DNA from: Microthrixaceae bacterium
Lineage (GTDB): Bacteria; Actinomycetota; Acidimicrobiia; Acidimicrobiales; Iamiaceae
Reading direction: 5' to 3'
Length of the DNA stretch: 64,000 nucleotides
Assembly (NCBI GenBank): GCA_016702505.1
Contig: JADJDU010000008.1
Location: 62,001 to 126,000, forward strand
This document shows positions 51,141-59,868 of this stretch, piece after piece. Each line of letters opens with the position of its first letter. Within the stretch, counting starts at the first letter, position 1. The notes under the pieces were generated by a model. It saw only the letters and a program-made list of their open reading frames with translations, searched no databases and was not told where the DNA came from. A program made the translations under genes and the position numbers.

Positions 51141-52267
51141 GGAACGCTCCCTCCAGGACCTCCGACATCGCGCTCGGGATCCCGTCGATGGCGCTGCGCG
51201 CACCGCGTCCGAACTTCGCGGCGTCATGTCTGATGACCCTTGCCTTGCTGGTCGCAGTTGTGGCGTCACCGTTGGGTGCGTCGCCGGTGCGCCGGAGCGC
51301 ACCGGCGACATCCGGAGCTGCGGAGGGCGCCGGGCGGGCAGCAGCGAACGAGGCGTGCTCGACGCCCGACGGCGTGACCGTGGTGATCGACTTCCAGGAC
51401 CTGGGCGGTGGTGTGAACGTGCGGTGCGCCCCGGGAGCGGTCGGTTCCGGGCTGGACGCCCTCGACCGTGCCGGCATCAGCTACCAGACAGCCCTTCGAT
51501 CGCCGGGGTTCGTGTGCCGGATCGCCGGGCTCCCAGCCGACGACCCGTGCCACGTGGCCTCGCCGGCCTCGGCCTACTGGTCCTATTGGATCGCAGGCCG
51601 TGGAGGCACATGGTGCTACAGCAACCTCGGAGCAGGCTCACGCACTCCGCCGCCGGGATCGATCGAGGGCTGGTCGTTCTCGCTGCACCGATCGGGCCGG
51701 TCCACTCCACCACCACGATTCGCAGTGCCGGCACCGTTCCCTGGTGGCCAGGCGAACCCGATCCCCGCCAACCAGTGCACCACCCCGTCCGAAGGGCCCG
51801 TCGCCACCGTCCCGCAACCGGCTCCCGCCCCGGCCCCGACCGTCGGATCGACAGAGCCCGCGCCCGCGCCAGACCCTGACGGATCCCTCGGCCCCGACGG
51901 CGGCGTCAGCGGAACATCGCTCCCGCCACATGGAGGAGGCTCGGGGTCGGCGCCACAGGCCGAAGGGGACACCGCCCCGGACACCGGCGAGGATTCCGAG
52001 GCGCAGCCGAGCTCGACCGTTCCGGCCGCGTCGGGCGCCGACACCGGAGCTGGACCGGCCGACGCTGCCGGGCAGGAATCACCCGGTTCGGACGTGGCGG
52101 GAACGGTCGACCTGAGCAGCGACGGCAGTTCCTCGGGGTCACCGGTACCGCTGATCGCTGCCGTGGTGATCCTCGCCGCACTCGGCTTGGTCGGCTTCAC
52201 CGTCTCTCGCCGCCGGTTGGGGCACAGAACCGACGCACCGGGGGTCGAGCGTCGTGCGTCCACCTGA
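51137..52267 (+). CDS. DUF4430 (transcobalamin beta-domain) surface protein
   Basis: 376 residues from ATG 51137 (ATGA overlap). Signal helix about 29-48 (ASCLMTLALLVAVVASPLGA). DUF4430 domain 78-185 closely parallels the upstream protein: DGVTVVIDFQDLGGGVNVRC, GLDALDRAGISY, AYWSYWIAGRGGTWCYSNLG, GSIEGWSF, with paired cysteines. A 145-residue Pro/Ser/Gly linker leads to a C-terminal membrane helix (PVPLIAAVVILAALGLVGF) and basic tail. It holds only the beta domain, so the alpha/alpha lipoprotein at 55918 could be its partner. Resembles a recurrent actinobacterial neighbourhood with prenyltransferase-repeat and ECF genes. Confidence 0.82.
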   Translation: MRNAPSRTSDIALGIPSMALRAPRPNFAASCLMTLALLVAVVASPLGASPVRRSAPATSGAAEGAGRAAANEACSTPDGVTVVIDFQDLGGGVNVRCAPGAVGSGLDALDRAGISYQTALRSPGFVCRIAGLPADDPCHVASPASAYWSYWIAGRGGTWCYSNLGAGSRTPPPGSIEGWSFSLHRSGRSTPPPRFAVPAPFPGGQANPIPANQCTTPSEGPVATVPQPAPAPAPTVGSTEPAPAPDPDGSLGPDGGVSGTSLPPHGGGSGSAPQAEGDTAPDTGEDSEAQPSSTVPAASGADTGAGPADAAGQESPGSDVAGTVDLSSDGSSSGSPVPLIAAVVILAALGLVGFTVSRRRLGHRTDAPGVERRAST

Positions 52268-53376
52268 CGGCCGGAGCGCAGCGAGTCGCCGACGGATGCT
52301 TCCCCGGCCACTGCACCCGGTGGCGTGGTGGTGTTGGGCGGTCGGGATGGCGGTGGCGGCGAGCCGCACCACCAACCCGCTGCTGTTGCTGGTCGTCCTG
52401 GCTGTGGTCGTGCTGGTCGTGGCGGCGCGTCGGAGCGAGGACACGTGGGCACGCGGCTTTCGTGGCTACCTGATCCTCGGGCTGGTGATCATCGGCGTGC
52501 GGGTGGTGTTCCGGTCCCTGCTCGACGGCCAGCACGGAGAGCACGTGCTCGTCACGTTGCCCGAGCTTCCGCTGCCGGAGGCAGCGCGTGGCATACGCAT
52601 CGGTGGTCCGGTGTCGGCCGAAGGCCTGCTCGCGGCCTTCTACGACGGACTACGGCTGGCGACGCTCCTCATATGCCTCGGGGCGGCGAACCTGCTCGCG
52701 GATCCCAGGAGGCTCCTCAAGGCGGTGCCGGGCGCGCTGCACGAGCTCGGGGTCGCTCTCACGGTGACGCTCTCGGTGGCACCCCAGCTGGTGGAGAGCG
52801 TGGCGAGGGTACGCCGGGCCACCGCGCTGAGGGGGCCAGCAACGGTCGGTTCGGTTCGCTCCGTCGCGGGCCGTACCGGTGCTGGCCGACGCCCTCGACC
52901 GTTCGCTGTTCCTCGCGGCGTCGATGGACGCTCGTGGCTACGGCCGTACGGCAGCGGTCGCGCCGGCGCTCCGCCGGACGACCACGGGATTGGTGCTCGC
53001 CGGGCTGCTGGGTGCGGCGGTCGGCACCTACGGGCTGTTGGACGGCACCGCTCCAACCGCGATGGGTCCGTCGATGCTGGGGTTCGGGTTGGTCTTCTCC
53101 ACGGGTGGGTTCGTGCTCGGCAACCGCCGGGTCCGGCGGACCCGCTACCGACCCGATCCGTGGGCCCGACCGGAGTGGCTGGTCGCCGCAGTGGGGGTCG
53201 CGGTGGCTGCCGCGCTCGTGGTGGCGTCGTCGACCGATCCACAAGCGCTCCATCCATCGGTGCAGCCGCTGCGATGGCCGCAGCTGCCCCTGTTCCCTCT
53301 GGTGGGGATGCTCCTCGGCGTCGTTCCCTCGTTCGCGGCACCGCCACCGTCGTCGCCGGCCGGGACGGTTCGATGA
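52254..53376 (+). pseudogene. ecfT: ECF transporter T component (EcfT/CbiQ-like), one frameshift
   Basis: Starts GTG 52254 inside the previous gene's end; ATG 52295 is another choice. Helices WWCWAVGMAVAAS, PLLLLVVLAVVVLVVA and YLILGLVIIGVRVVF, then LRLATLLICLGAANLLADPR and SVAPQLVESVARVRRATALRG, the usual CbiQ coupling region. Near 52860 the frame changes; the next frame gives LADALDRSLFLAASMDARGY, with the second coupling motif (MDARGYGR), and further helices to the TGA at 53374-53376. It links the S component to the ATPases. One indel restores about 374 residues. Confidence 0.82.
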
Positions 53377-55027
53377 TCAGCTTCGAACAGGTCACGATCA
53401 CCTACGACGGAGCCGCAGAGCCGGCACTGAGAGATGTGACGTTCACCGTCGAGGAGGGCGAGCTCTGCGTCGTCACCGGTCACACCGGTTCGGGCAAGTC
53501 GACCCTCCTAGGAGCGGTGAACGGCCACGTTCCCCGCTTCACCGGCGGGACGCTGCTCGGCCGGGTGACGGTCGACGGTCGCGACACCGCCACCCACAAG
53601 GCCCGAGACCTCGCCGACGTGGTCGGGGTGGTGGGGCAGGACCCGTTGGCCGGCTTCGTGACCGACACGGTCGAGGAGGAGCTGGCCTACGGGCTCGAGC
53701 AGTTGGCGGTGGCGCCCGAAGTGATGCGAACCCGGGTGGAGGAGGTCCTCGACCTGTTGGGGATCGCGGACCTCAGGGATCGCCGGTTGCGGAACCTCTC
53801 GGGTGGCCAGCAGCAACGGGTCGCCATCGGATCGGTGCTCACCACACAGCCCCGAGCGCTCGTGCTCGACGAGCCGACGTCGTCGCTGGACCCTGGTGCT
53901 GCCGAGGAGGTCATGGCGGCGCTCACCCGACTCGTCCACGACCTCGGCATGACGATCCTGATCGCCGAGCACCGCCTCGAACGGGTGGCTCAGTTCGCGG
54001 ATCGATTGGTCCACGTGGCCGACGGGCGTGTCTGCTCAGGCGACCCCAGAACCCTGTGGGCCGACGTAGACGTGGCGCCGCCGGTGATCCGACTCGGCCG
54101 CCACCTCGGCTGGAAACCGCTCCCGTTGTCCGTCCGCGACGCTCGACGCCACGCATCCTCCCTGCGCGAGACGCTCGGCACTCCACCGCCGGACCGTGAC
54201 GCAACCGGCGTCGGAGCATCAGCGGCGTCCCCCCGCCCCCCGATGCTCGAGGCCCGCGCCATCGTGGTCCGCTACGGCCAGGTGGTGGCGAACCGGGGAG
54301 TCGACCTCGATCTGTACGGCGGGCAGGTCGCCGCGCTCATGGGTCGCAACGGGTCCGGCAAGTCGTCGCTCATCTGGGCGGTTCAGGGCACTGGGCCCCG
54401 TCAGGCGGATCTGTGGAGTTGATCGGTGGACCTGAAGGTTGTGAGGTCGACCAGAGCCTCGGAGCCTCCAGCGGTCGCGGGGCCTCGACGAAGGCGGGGA
54501 TCGGACTCGTTCCCCAGACCCCGTCCGACCTCCTGTACCTCGACACCGTCGACGCGGAATGCGCACGAGCTGACGCCGACGCGGGCCGGGACCCGGGTTC
54601 GTGCCGGGACATCCTCGATCGGATCGCACCCGGGATCGACGGTTCCTCCCACCCGCGCGACCTGTCGGAGGGCCAGCGCCTGTCGTTGGTCCTTGCGATC
54701 CAGCTGACACCGAGGCCTGCGGTGATGCTCCTCGACGAGCCGACCCGGGGTCTCGACTACCAGGCGAAGGGCCGACTGGTGGAGATCCTGCACGAGGTCG
54801 CCGCGGAGGGTCGCGCCGTGCTGGTGGCGACGCACGACGTCGAGTTCGTCGCTGCCGTCGCCGACCGCGTGATGGTCATGGCGGAGGGGGAGTTGGTGGC
54901 TTCGGGTCCGACGAGGACCGTCATCGGATCCTCAGCGGTCTTCGCTCCCCAGGTGGCCAGGGTGCTGTCGCCCCAGCCGTGGCTGACCGTCGAAGAAGTC
55001 GTGGCGGAACTGCGGACGCGGTCGTGA
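53373..55027 (+). pseudogene. ecfA: ECF transporter double ATPase (fused EcfA-EcfA'), one frameshift
   Basis: Starts ATG 53373 (ATGA overlap with EcfT). First ABC domain: Walker A TGHTGSGKSTLLGAVNG, Q-loop VGQDPLAGFVTDTVEEE, signature LSGGQQQRVAIGSVL, Walker B ALVLDEPTSSLDP. Second domain from about 54240: Walker A MGRNGSGKSSLIWAVQG, then after a frame change at the GGGCCCC run near 54393, signature DLSEGQRLSLVLAIQ and Walker B VMLLDEPTRGLDYQ with switch His VATHDVEF. The two ATPases that are usually separate genes form one polypeptide of about 550 residues. Stop overlaps the S-component start. Confidence 0.85.
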
Positions 55028-55905
55028 ACCGTTCCGACACCCATGACGCCCGGGCGTTGAAGTTGTCGGGCACGGCGGTGGCGGCTCTCGTGCTCGTCTC
55101 CGTGGCGGGCCTCGCCATGTTCCTGTGGCCCCTGATCCTCTCGCCCTCCGAGGGCCAGGACCACTCCGCGAACGCCCCTTTCCTGCTCTTCGCCCTCCTT
55201 CCGGGCCTCCTCGCCGTCGGTCTGTCTCAGGCCGCCGCCGGTGGGTTGGATGCCAAGGCGGTGGCGATGCTCGGGGTGCTGTCGGCGGTGGGGGCGGCGC
55301 TGCGACCGCTCGGGGCGGGCGTGGCGGGGATCGAGGTGGTGTTCTTCCTGCTGATCCTGGCCGGGCGGGTCTTCGGCGCCGGGTTCGGGTTCCTCCTCGG
55401 ATCGACGACGCTGTTCGCCTCGGCACTCCTCACCGGCGGGGTCGGGCCGTGGCTGCCCTTCCAGATGCTCGCGTCGTCGTGGGTCGGGGCCGGAGCCGGC
55501 TTGCTGCCCCGCCGGGCACGAGGTGGGCGGGAGATCGCGTTGCTGGTCGCCTACGGCGTCGTGGCGGCCTACCTCTACGGCTTCTTGATGAACATGTGGT
55601 TCTGGCCCTTCGCCATCGGCAACGAGACGTCGGTCTCGTTCGTGGCGGGCGACCCGGTTCTCGAGAACCTCCACCGCTTCGTGGTGTTCACCCTGCTCAC
55701 CTCGACCTGGGGGTGGGACACCGGACCGCCATCACCAAGCGCGATGGCGATCGTCGCCGTGGGGCCATCGGTGCTGGTGGTCCTCCGTCGTACCGCGCGG
55801 CGAGCGGCCTTCGGCGCCGCGATCGCGCTCGAAGACCGGCCGGACATCACGTCCGGCGCAGCAGGGCGCCGCGTCGGCGCCGAACAACACCCCGTGAGGG
55901 AATGA
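55024..55905 (+). CDS. ECF transporter S component, predicted corrinoid binder
   Basis: 293 residues from GTG 55024 (GTGA overlap with the ATPase). About six helices: GTAVAALVLVSVAGLAMFLW, FLLFALLPGLLAVGL, AVAMLGVLSAVGAALRPLGA, VVFFLLILAGRVFGAGFGFL, and so on. The VLSAVGAALRP and GFLLGSTTLFASALLTGGVG stretches are typical of ECF S components of the large group that includes vitamin and cobalamin-related importers. Substrate is inferred from the neighbours (transcobalamin-like proteins, cobalamin riboswitch, B12-binding regulator), not from this protein alone. Confidence 0.8.
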   Translation: MNRSDTHDARALKLSGTAVAALVLVSVAGLAMFLWPLILSPSEGQDHSANAPFLLFALLPGLLAVGLSQAAAGGLDAKAVAMLGVLSAVGAALRPLGAGVAGIEVVFFLLILAGRVFGAGFGFLLGSTTLFASALLTGGVGPWLPFQMLASSWVGAGAGLLPRRARGGREIALLVAYGVVAAYLYGFLMNMWFWPFAIGNETSVSFVAGDPVLENLHRFVVFTLLTSTWGWDTGPPSPSAMAIVAVGPSVLVVLRRTARRAAFGAAIALEDRPDITSGAAGRRVGAEQHPVRE

Positions 55906-55917
55906 GGAGACAACAGA

Positions 55918-56963
55918 TGAGATCGAAGAAGATCACGCGGCTGGCAGCGGTCGGAGCAGCAACGGTCCTGGCATCGGGCCTCGCCGGCTGCCGGTGGACC
56001 GGATGGAACGACACCGCGTCGCGGGCCACCGCAGCCGACGCCACTGCTTGGCTGGTCGACCAGCAGCAGCCCGACGGTGGGTTCGAGGTGGCGGGGATGG
56101 CCGGGTTCGAGACCCCCGACGCGCTCATCGCCATCGCAGAGAACGCCCAGACCTCCTCCGCGTGGGACAAGAGCCTCGCGCTGGCAGCGGTGCAGGCGAC
56201 CACCACGAACGGCAAGTCGCCGCTCGACTACGTGGACGATCTGGCTGAGGGACCCATCGGCGGTGGCACCGCAGCGAAGCTCACGGTCTTGGTCGCCCTC
56301 CCGCTCGGCCTGTCGCCCACGTCCTTCGACCCCCAGGGCGACGGCGCCGTGAACCTGATCGCGATCATGAACGGCGCCCAGCAGCCGAACGGCTCGTACG
56401 GCACCTTCAGCGACACCCTCTTCGCCGCCATCGCCAGCAGGGCCAACGGTGGGTCGGTGCCGGCGTCGACGCTGTCCCACATCCGCGCCGCCCAGAAGGC
56501 GGACGGCTCGTGGGACTACCTCGGTGACCCGTCCGGGGTCGGCTACGACATCGATACCACGGCACTGGCGATCCAAGCCCTGTCCTCGGCTGGTCTCGAC
56601 GAAACCGACGCCGACGTGTCGGCGGGCCTCGCCTACCTGGCAGCCAACCAGCAAGCCAGCGGAGCGTGGCAGTCCTTCGGCTCGGACGACCCCAACTCGA
56701 CCGCGATGGCGATCATGGCGATCAGCGGAGCTGGGTTCGATCCGGCCAAGGCGTGCTGGCGGGACCGGGTGGCTCCGGCCCTGGCTTCCCAGCCCTACGT
56801 GTCGCCCCTGCCCTGGCTGAACGCGCAGGCTGCCGGCGATGGCCACATCGCCAGTCCGGCCGACGCATGGGGGGTCAACACCTTTGCCACCAGCCAGTCG
56901 ATCCAGGCGATGCGCCGAGCCTGGATGCCGGTGAACTCCTTGATCCCGCGCCGCGGCTGCTGA
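55918..56963 (+). CDS. Alpha/alpha-barrel lipoprotein (prenyltransferase/squalene oxidase-type repeats)
   Basis: 348 residues from ATG 55918. Lipoprotein signal MRSKKITRLAAVGAATVLAS then GLAGC (Cys25). The mature part is built of repeats of the alpha-6/alpha-6 barrel type: VDQQQPDGGFEVAGM, NGAQQPNGSYGTFSD, AAQKADGSWDYLGDP, AANQQASGAWQSFGS, each followed by a helix (TTALAIQALSSAG, STAMAIMAISGAG). No catalytic DxDD or prenyl-enzyme zinc site is seen, so it is a binding rather than cyclase version. It is the alpha half of a transcobalamin-type pair and probably works with the beta-domain protein at 51137. Confidence 0.82.
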
Positions 56964-56981
56964 CGACCTCCACGCAGTCGC

Positions 56982-57021
56982 GACGGTGCGGCGCCGGCCC
57001 TTCGGCCGGTTCCGCACCGTC
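56982..57021 (+). terminator. Large nested hairpin after the uptake operon
   Basis: GACGGTGCGG (56982-56991) pairs with CCGCACCGTC (57012-57021); inside, CCGGCC-cttc-GGCCGG makes a second stem. No T-tract follows, so it may be a Rho-independent terminator of the weak GC-rich type or a boundary before the riboswitch. Confidence 0.6.
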
Positions 57022-57049
57022 AGTGCGCGCCAGATGGCTCCCCCGAGGC

Positions 57050-57164
57050 GAGGGTGACTAGGTTCAACGCCACCTCGGAACGGGAATCCGGTGAGAACCC
57101 GGAGCGGTCCCGCCACTGTGACCGGTGGTCGTCCACCTCGACCCTCGCCAGCCAGACACCGCCC
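57050..57164 (+). promoter_or_regulatory. Cobalamin riboswitch
   Basis: The conserved core is unmistakable: GGGAATCCGGTGAGAACCC (57082-57100) then GAGCGGTCCCGCCACTGTGA (57102-57121), matching the GGGAA...GGTG.A..CC...CCCGCnACTGT consensus. The 3' part gccagccagacacc (57147-57160) is the B12 box equivalent. The outer stem pairs GGTG (57053-57056) with CACC (57157-57160). A hairpin GCGGAGC/GCTCCGC (57172-57190) follows and could block translation of the gene starting at TTG 57212. It would switch off that gene when adenosyl- or other cobalamin is plentiful. Confidence 0.93.
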
Positions 57165-57211
57165 GAGGCGAGCGGAGCGATGGGCTCCGCTTCCACGAGG
57201 ATGGAGTCGTC

Positions 57212-58099
57212 TTGGCTGAAGAACTGAACCTCAAGCAGGTCGCGCGACTGCTCGATGTCCACTACATGACCGTCTACCGCTACGTCCGATCAGGCCGTCT
57301 GGTAGCCCGCAAGGTCGGCACTGGCTGGTTGGTGGACCCCGACGCGCTGGAGCGCTTCCGCACAGGTGGGTCCGCCGGAGCGAACGATCTCGACCGGAGC
57401 GAGCAGCCGCACGGTGCTCCGGTCGATTGGATCGACCGGCTCCGCGGTCGGCTCGTGGTAGGTGACGAGGCCGGTGCCTGGAGGGTGATCGAAGCGGCGA
57501 TGGTCGCTGGTTGGGAGCCGGAACAGGTGCTGGTCGACCTGGTCAGCGGAGCGGTGCGCACGACCAGCCACGACGACGGACCGGCCGCGGCGCACCTGGC
57601 GGTGACCACGGCGACCCGCATGGTGGCGCTCGTAGCGGCACGGTTCCGCCGGAGCGGGCGAAGCCGCGGCACCGTGGTGCTGGGCGCCCCGCTCGGCGAG
57701 GGCCACACGCTCGGTCTGGCCGTCGTGGCCGACGTCCTGCGGCTGCGGAACCTCAACGTCCTCGACCTCGGCACCAACGTGCCGCCAGATGCCTTCGCCG
57801 CCGCCGCCGACATGGCAGACCGCCTCGTGGCCGTGGGCCTGGGCATCAGCACCGTCGAGCGCCTCGAGGACGTGGAAGCCGTGGTGCACGCCGTCCACGA
57901 AGTCCGCCCCAACGTGCCAGTGCTCGTCGGCGGACGAGCGGTGGCCAACCCCGAGGTCGCAGCGCTCAGCGGCGGAGCCGACTGGGCTCCCGACGCTGTG
58001 GCGCTGGCAGACCTGGTCGAGACCCTCCTACCAGTGCCGCGTGCGCGCAAGCAGGCCACGGCCTCGACGGGGCCTAATCCGCAGTTCGTCACGTCCTGA
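57212..58099 (+). CDS. B12-binding transcriptional regulator under cobalamin riboswitch
   Basis: 295 residues from TTG 57212, with GAGG 11 bases upstream; starts further upstream would lie in the riboswitch. Residues 5-50: excisionase/MerR-like DNA-binding domain (LKQVARLLDVHYMTVYRYVR, ARKVGTGWLVDPDALERF). About 75-145: four-helix cap (VIEAAMVAGWEPEQVLVDLV). About 150-285: Rossmann B12-binding domain with GEGHTLGLAVVADVLR, where His165 would be the lower cobalt ligand, and NVLDLGTNVPPDAF. The cap has DGPAAAHLAV where light sensors of the CarH type have Trp and Glu-His, so light sensing is doubtful. Probably senses B12 and controls the uptake genes. Confidence 0.85.
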   Translation: MAEELNLKQVARLLDVHYMTVYRYVRSGRLVARKVGTGWLVDPDALERFRTGGSAGANDLDRSEQPHGAPVDWIDRLRGRLVVGDEAGAWRVIEAAMVAGWEPEQVLVDLVSGAVRTTSHDDGPAAAHLAVTTATRMVALVAARFRRSGRSRGTVVLGAPLGEGHTLGLAVVADVLRLRNLNVLDLGTNVPPDAFAAAADMADRLVAVGLGISTVERLEDVEAVVHAVHEVRPNVPVLVGGRAVANPEVAALSGGADWAPDAVALADLVETLLPVPRARKQATASTGPNPQFVTS

Positions 58100-58572
58100 C
58101 TGTTCGTCGTCGGCGACGACATTTGCAGGTGGGGCCATCCGGCCGACCGCGTCCGCATCCGATTGGACAGGGGCATGGGGCGATCAGGGCGGCGCCCGCT
58201 GTCGTGTTCACGATGGCCAGGTCGCCGGCGATCAAAGCTTGGCGCCACCGCCACGGGTCCGCGGCGACTCGAAGTCCGACCCACATCGCTCGATGGTCTC
58301 TTCGGTGTCACAGCATCCTCACCGGGAAGGTTGGCGGTGCCGCTCCGCACCGTTCGATCGAACAGCACGGCGAACGGGTCCACTGCTCGATCACCCAGAC
58401 CGACACGGCCGTCACTCCCTGCGTTCCTCCTCGCCGCCAACCGTGTCGAAGCCTTGGATACGAAGTGCGGGAGACTGCCATCCATGTGCCGTTAGGAGGT
58501 GCGCTCCTAAGAGCATCCATGTGCTGTTGGGAGGTGCGCTCCTGGGAGCAGCCCAGAGACCTTGCCCGGTTG
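58100..58572. other. 473-base gap with a 35-base tandem repeat; no gene seen
   Basis: No protein-like frame. At 58479-58513 and 58514-58548 two 35-base copies lie head to tail (catccatgtgccgttaggag... and catccatgtgctgttgggag...), differing at four or five bases. Each holds a small dyad AGGAG-gtgcg-CTCCT. They sit just left of the recombinase tail and att core, so they may be recombinase or regulator sites. Confidence 0.55.
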
Positions 58573-58830
58573 CTATGCAGCGACCGCGAAGGTCCCGGCG
58601 GCGGGGGCGCGTGGGGTAATGGTACGAGTCCCCCCTCCGACACGGACGATTACCCCACGGGGACGGGCCTCCACGGAGACTGTTCCATCGGGTGAGTAGT
58701 CGAGTTTGAGGCCGAGGTCGTTGTAGACCTCGGCCTTTGCTGTTGGGTCGGCGTCGGCGAGGACGTCGACGATGTCTCTGAGTGCTCTGACCAGGGCTTT
58801 TACCTGGCTGCGTGCGAGTTGATGACGTGC
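58573..58830 (-). pseudogene. C-terminal remnant of a large serine recombinase
   Basis: Leftward, from about 58830: RSQVKALVRALRDIVDVLAD, then ADPTAKAEVYNDLGLKLDYS and VEARPRGVIVRVGGGT, the closing coiled-coil and tail block of actinobacterial large serine integrases, ending TITPRAPAAGTFAVAA and TAG (58573-58575). Everything upstream (catalytic and zinc domains) is missing; the frame to 58914 is unrelated. The VGGGT codons contain the att core (58627-58643). Confidence 0.75.
58627..58643 (+). repeat. Copy of tRNA-Leu 3' end (17 bases) inside the recombinase tail
   Basis: agtcccccctccgacac again. Here recombinase coding sequence runs across it on both sides, as in an unintegrated attP or a joint between two tandem elements of the same family: tail of island 3 on the left, body of the next element on the right. 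Confidence 0.8.
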
Positions 58831-58890
58831 CTGCGGCTTTCTGGGCGAAGTCCATTCCCACGTGCGCTGAGAACCGGTAGCGTTGCCGTC

Positions 58891-59067
58891 GTGAGTGATG
58901 CGGCGCACCCCCACGATGACGGGCCCACGGGAACGAGTCTGCTCCCACCTCGCATGTCAGCGGAACAGATCGCCACGTCTCCGCCCGTCGATGACCTTGA
59001 TGCGCTGCTCATCGATGACCTCACCACCGACGAGTTCAACGCTTTCCTCGACGCCATCAACGCGTGA
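58891..59067 (+). CDS. Probable antitoxin of a VapBC pair
   Basis: 58 residues from GTG 58891. Proline-rich start, then SAEQIATSPPVDDLDALLID and DLTTDEFNAFLDAINA, an acidic helix that would cap the toxin. No DNA-binding motif stands out. Its stop overlaps the toxin start (GTGA). Confidence 0.6.
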   Translation: MSDAAHPHDDGPTGTSLLPPRMSAEQIATSPPVDDLDALLIDDLTTDEFNAFLDAINA

Positions 59068-59441
59068 TCGTCGTCGTCGACACTGGCGTATTCAGCGCCA
59101 CGCTCAACCGAACACGGCGCGCTGATCTCGAGCCGTTCGTCGCTCGGATCAAGGGTCACCGGATCTTGTTGACGGTTCAGACCGTTGCCGAGCTTCGTTA
59201 CGGCGCGCTTGTCGCACAGTGGGGTCCTGCACGGCGCGAGCGACTTGAGGACGCGATCTCAGCGGCCTCGGTGGTGCCCGTTGATGACGAGCTTGTCTCA
59301 GGCGTTGCGAGATTGCGCATGGCCTGTCGGACTGTGGCGCACCCGCTGGCTGACCGAACCCACGCCAATGATCTCTGGATCGCTGCCACCGCCATCCATC
59401 TCGAGGTTCCCCTAGTCAGCGCCGATGGCATTTTTCATTGA
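59064..59441 (+). CDS. vapC: PIN-domain toxin (VapC-like)
   Basis: 125 residues from GTG 59064. PIN acidic residues: VVVDTGVFSATLN (first Asp), TVQTVAELRYGAL (Glu), RTHANDLWIAATAIH (Asp). A ribonuclease toxin by family. Intact, unlike the PIN gene at 27320. Forms a module with the gene before it. Confidence 0.88.
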   Translation: MIVVVDTGVFSATLNRTRRADLEPFVARIKGHRILLTVQTVAELRYGALVAQWGPARRERLEDAISAASVVPVDDELVSGVARLRMACRTVAHPLADRTHANDLWIAATAIHLEVPLVSADGIFH

Positions 59442-59612
59442 CGTACCAGGCCTTCAACGCCTTCCGTAAGCGTCGCTGGCTGCCCACGGCTGATAGCAGC
59501 CTGATCGTGACCGAGGTGACTTGGGCCTCAGTCCAAGGCTCGGCGATGGAGAGCACATCTCGACCGTCACCTTCGACAGTCCTGGTGCCTCATGTCAAAA
59601 CCTCCGGGAGGG

Positions 59613-59804
59613 CTAGTTCGTTGCCTCACCTAAGACCTCCGGACGGTCGCGCTTGTTGAAGGCCCGGTTGATGGGTCTGGGTGGGGCAGCGGTTTTGGAC
59701 AGGGCGAGGCGTTCGAGTTGGGCTGCGAGTTGGTCGATGCGGCGTTGAAGTTGTCCGGGTCGGATGGCGTTGCGGTCCCGGGTTAGAGCCCCATTATCCG
59801 ACAA
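59613..59804 (-). pseudogene. Short fragment, possibly the end of a transposase
   Basis: A 63-codon frame: LTRDRNAIRPGQLQRRIDQL, then AAQLERLALSKTAAPPRPIN and RAFN near the end. The charged helix and RAFN tail remind me of the closing part of some actinobacterial transposases, but I cannot name the family. Likely a relic. Confidence 0.3.
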
Positions 59805-59868
59805 GGACTCATCTCGGGATGGTGCTCCCGGGTTGTAGCGTGGGGTTATTGACGCTAGGGCCGAAGCG

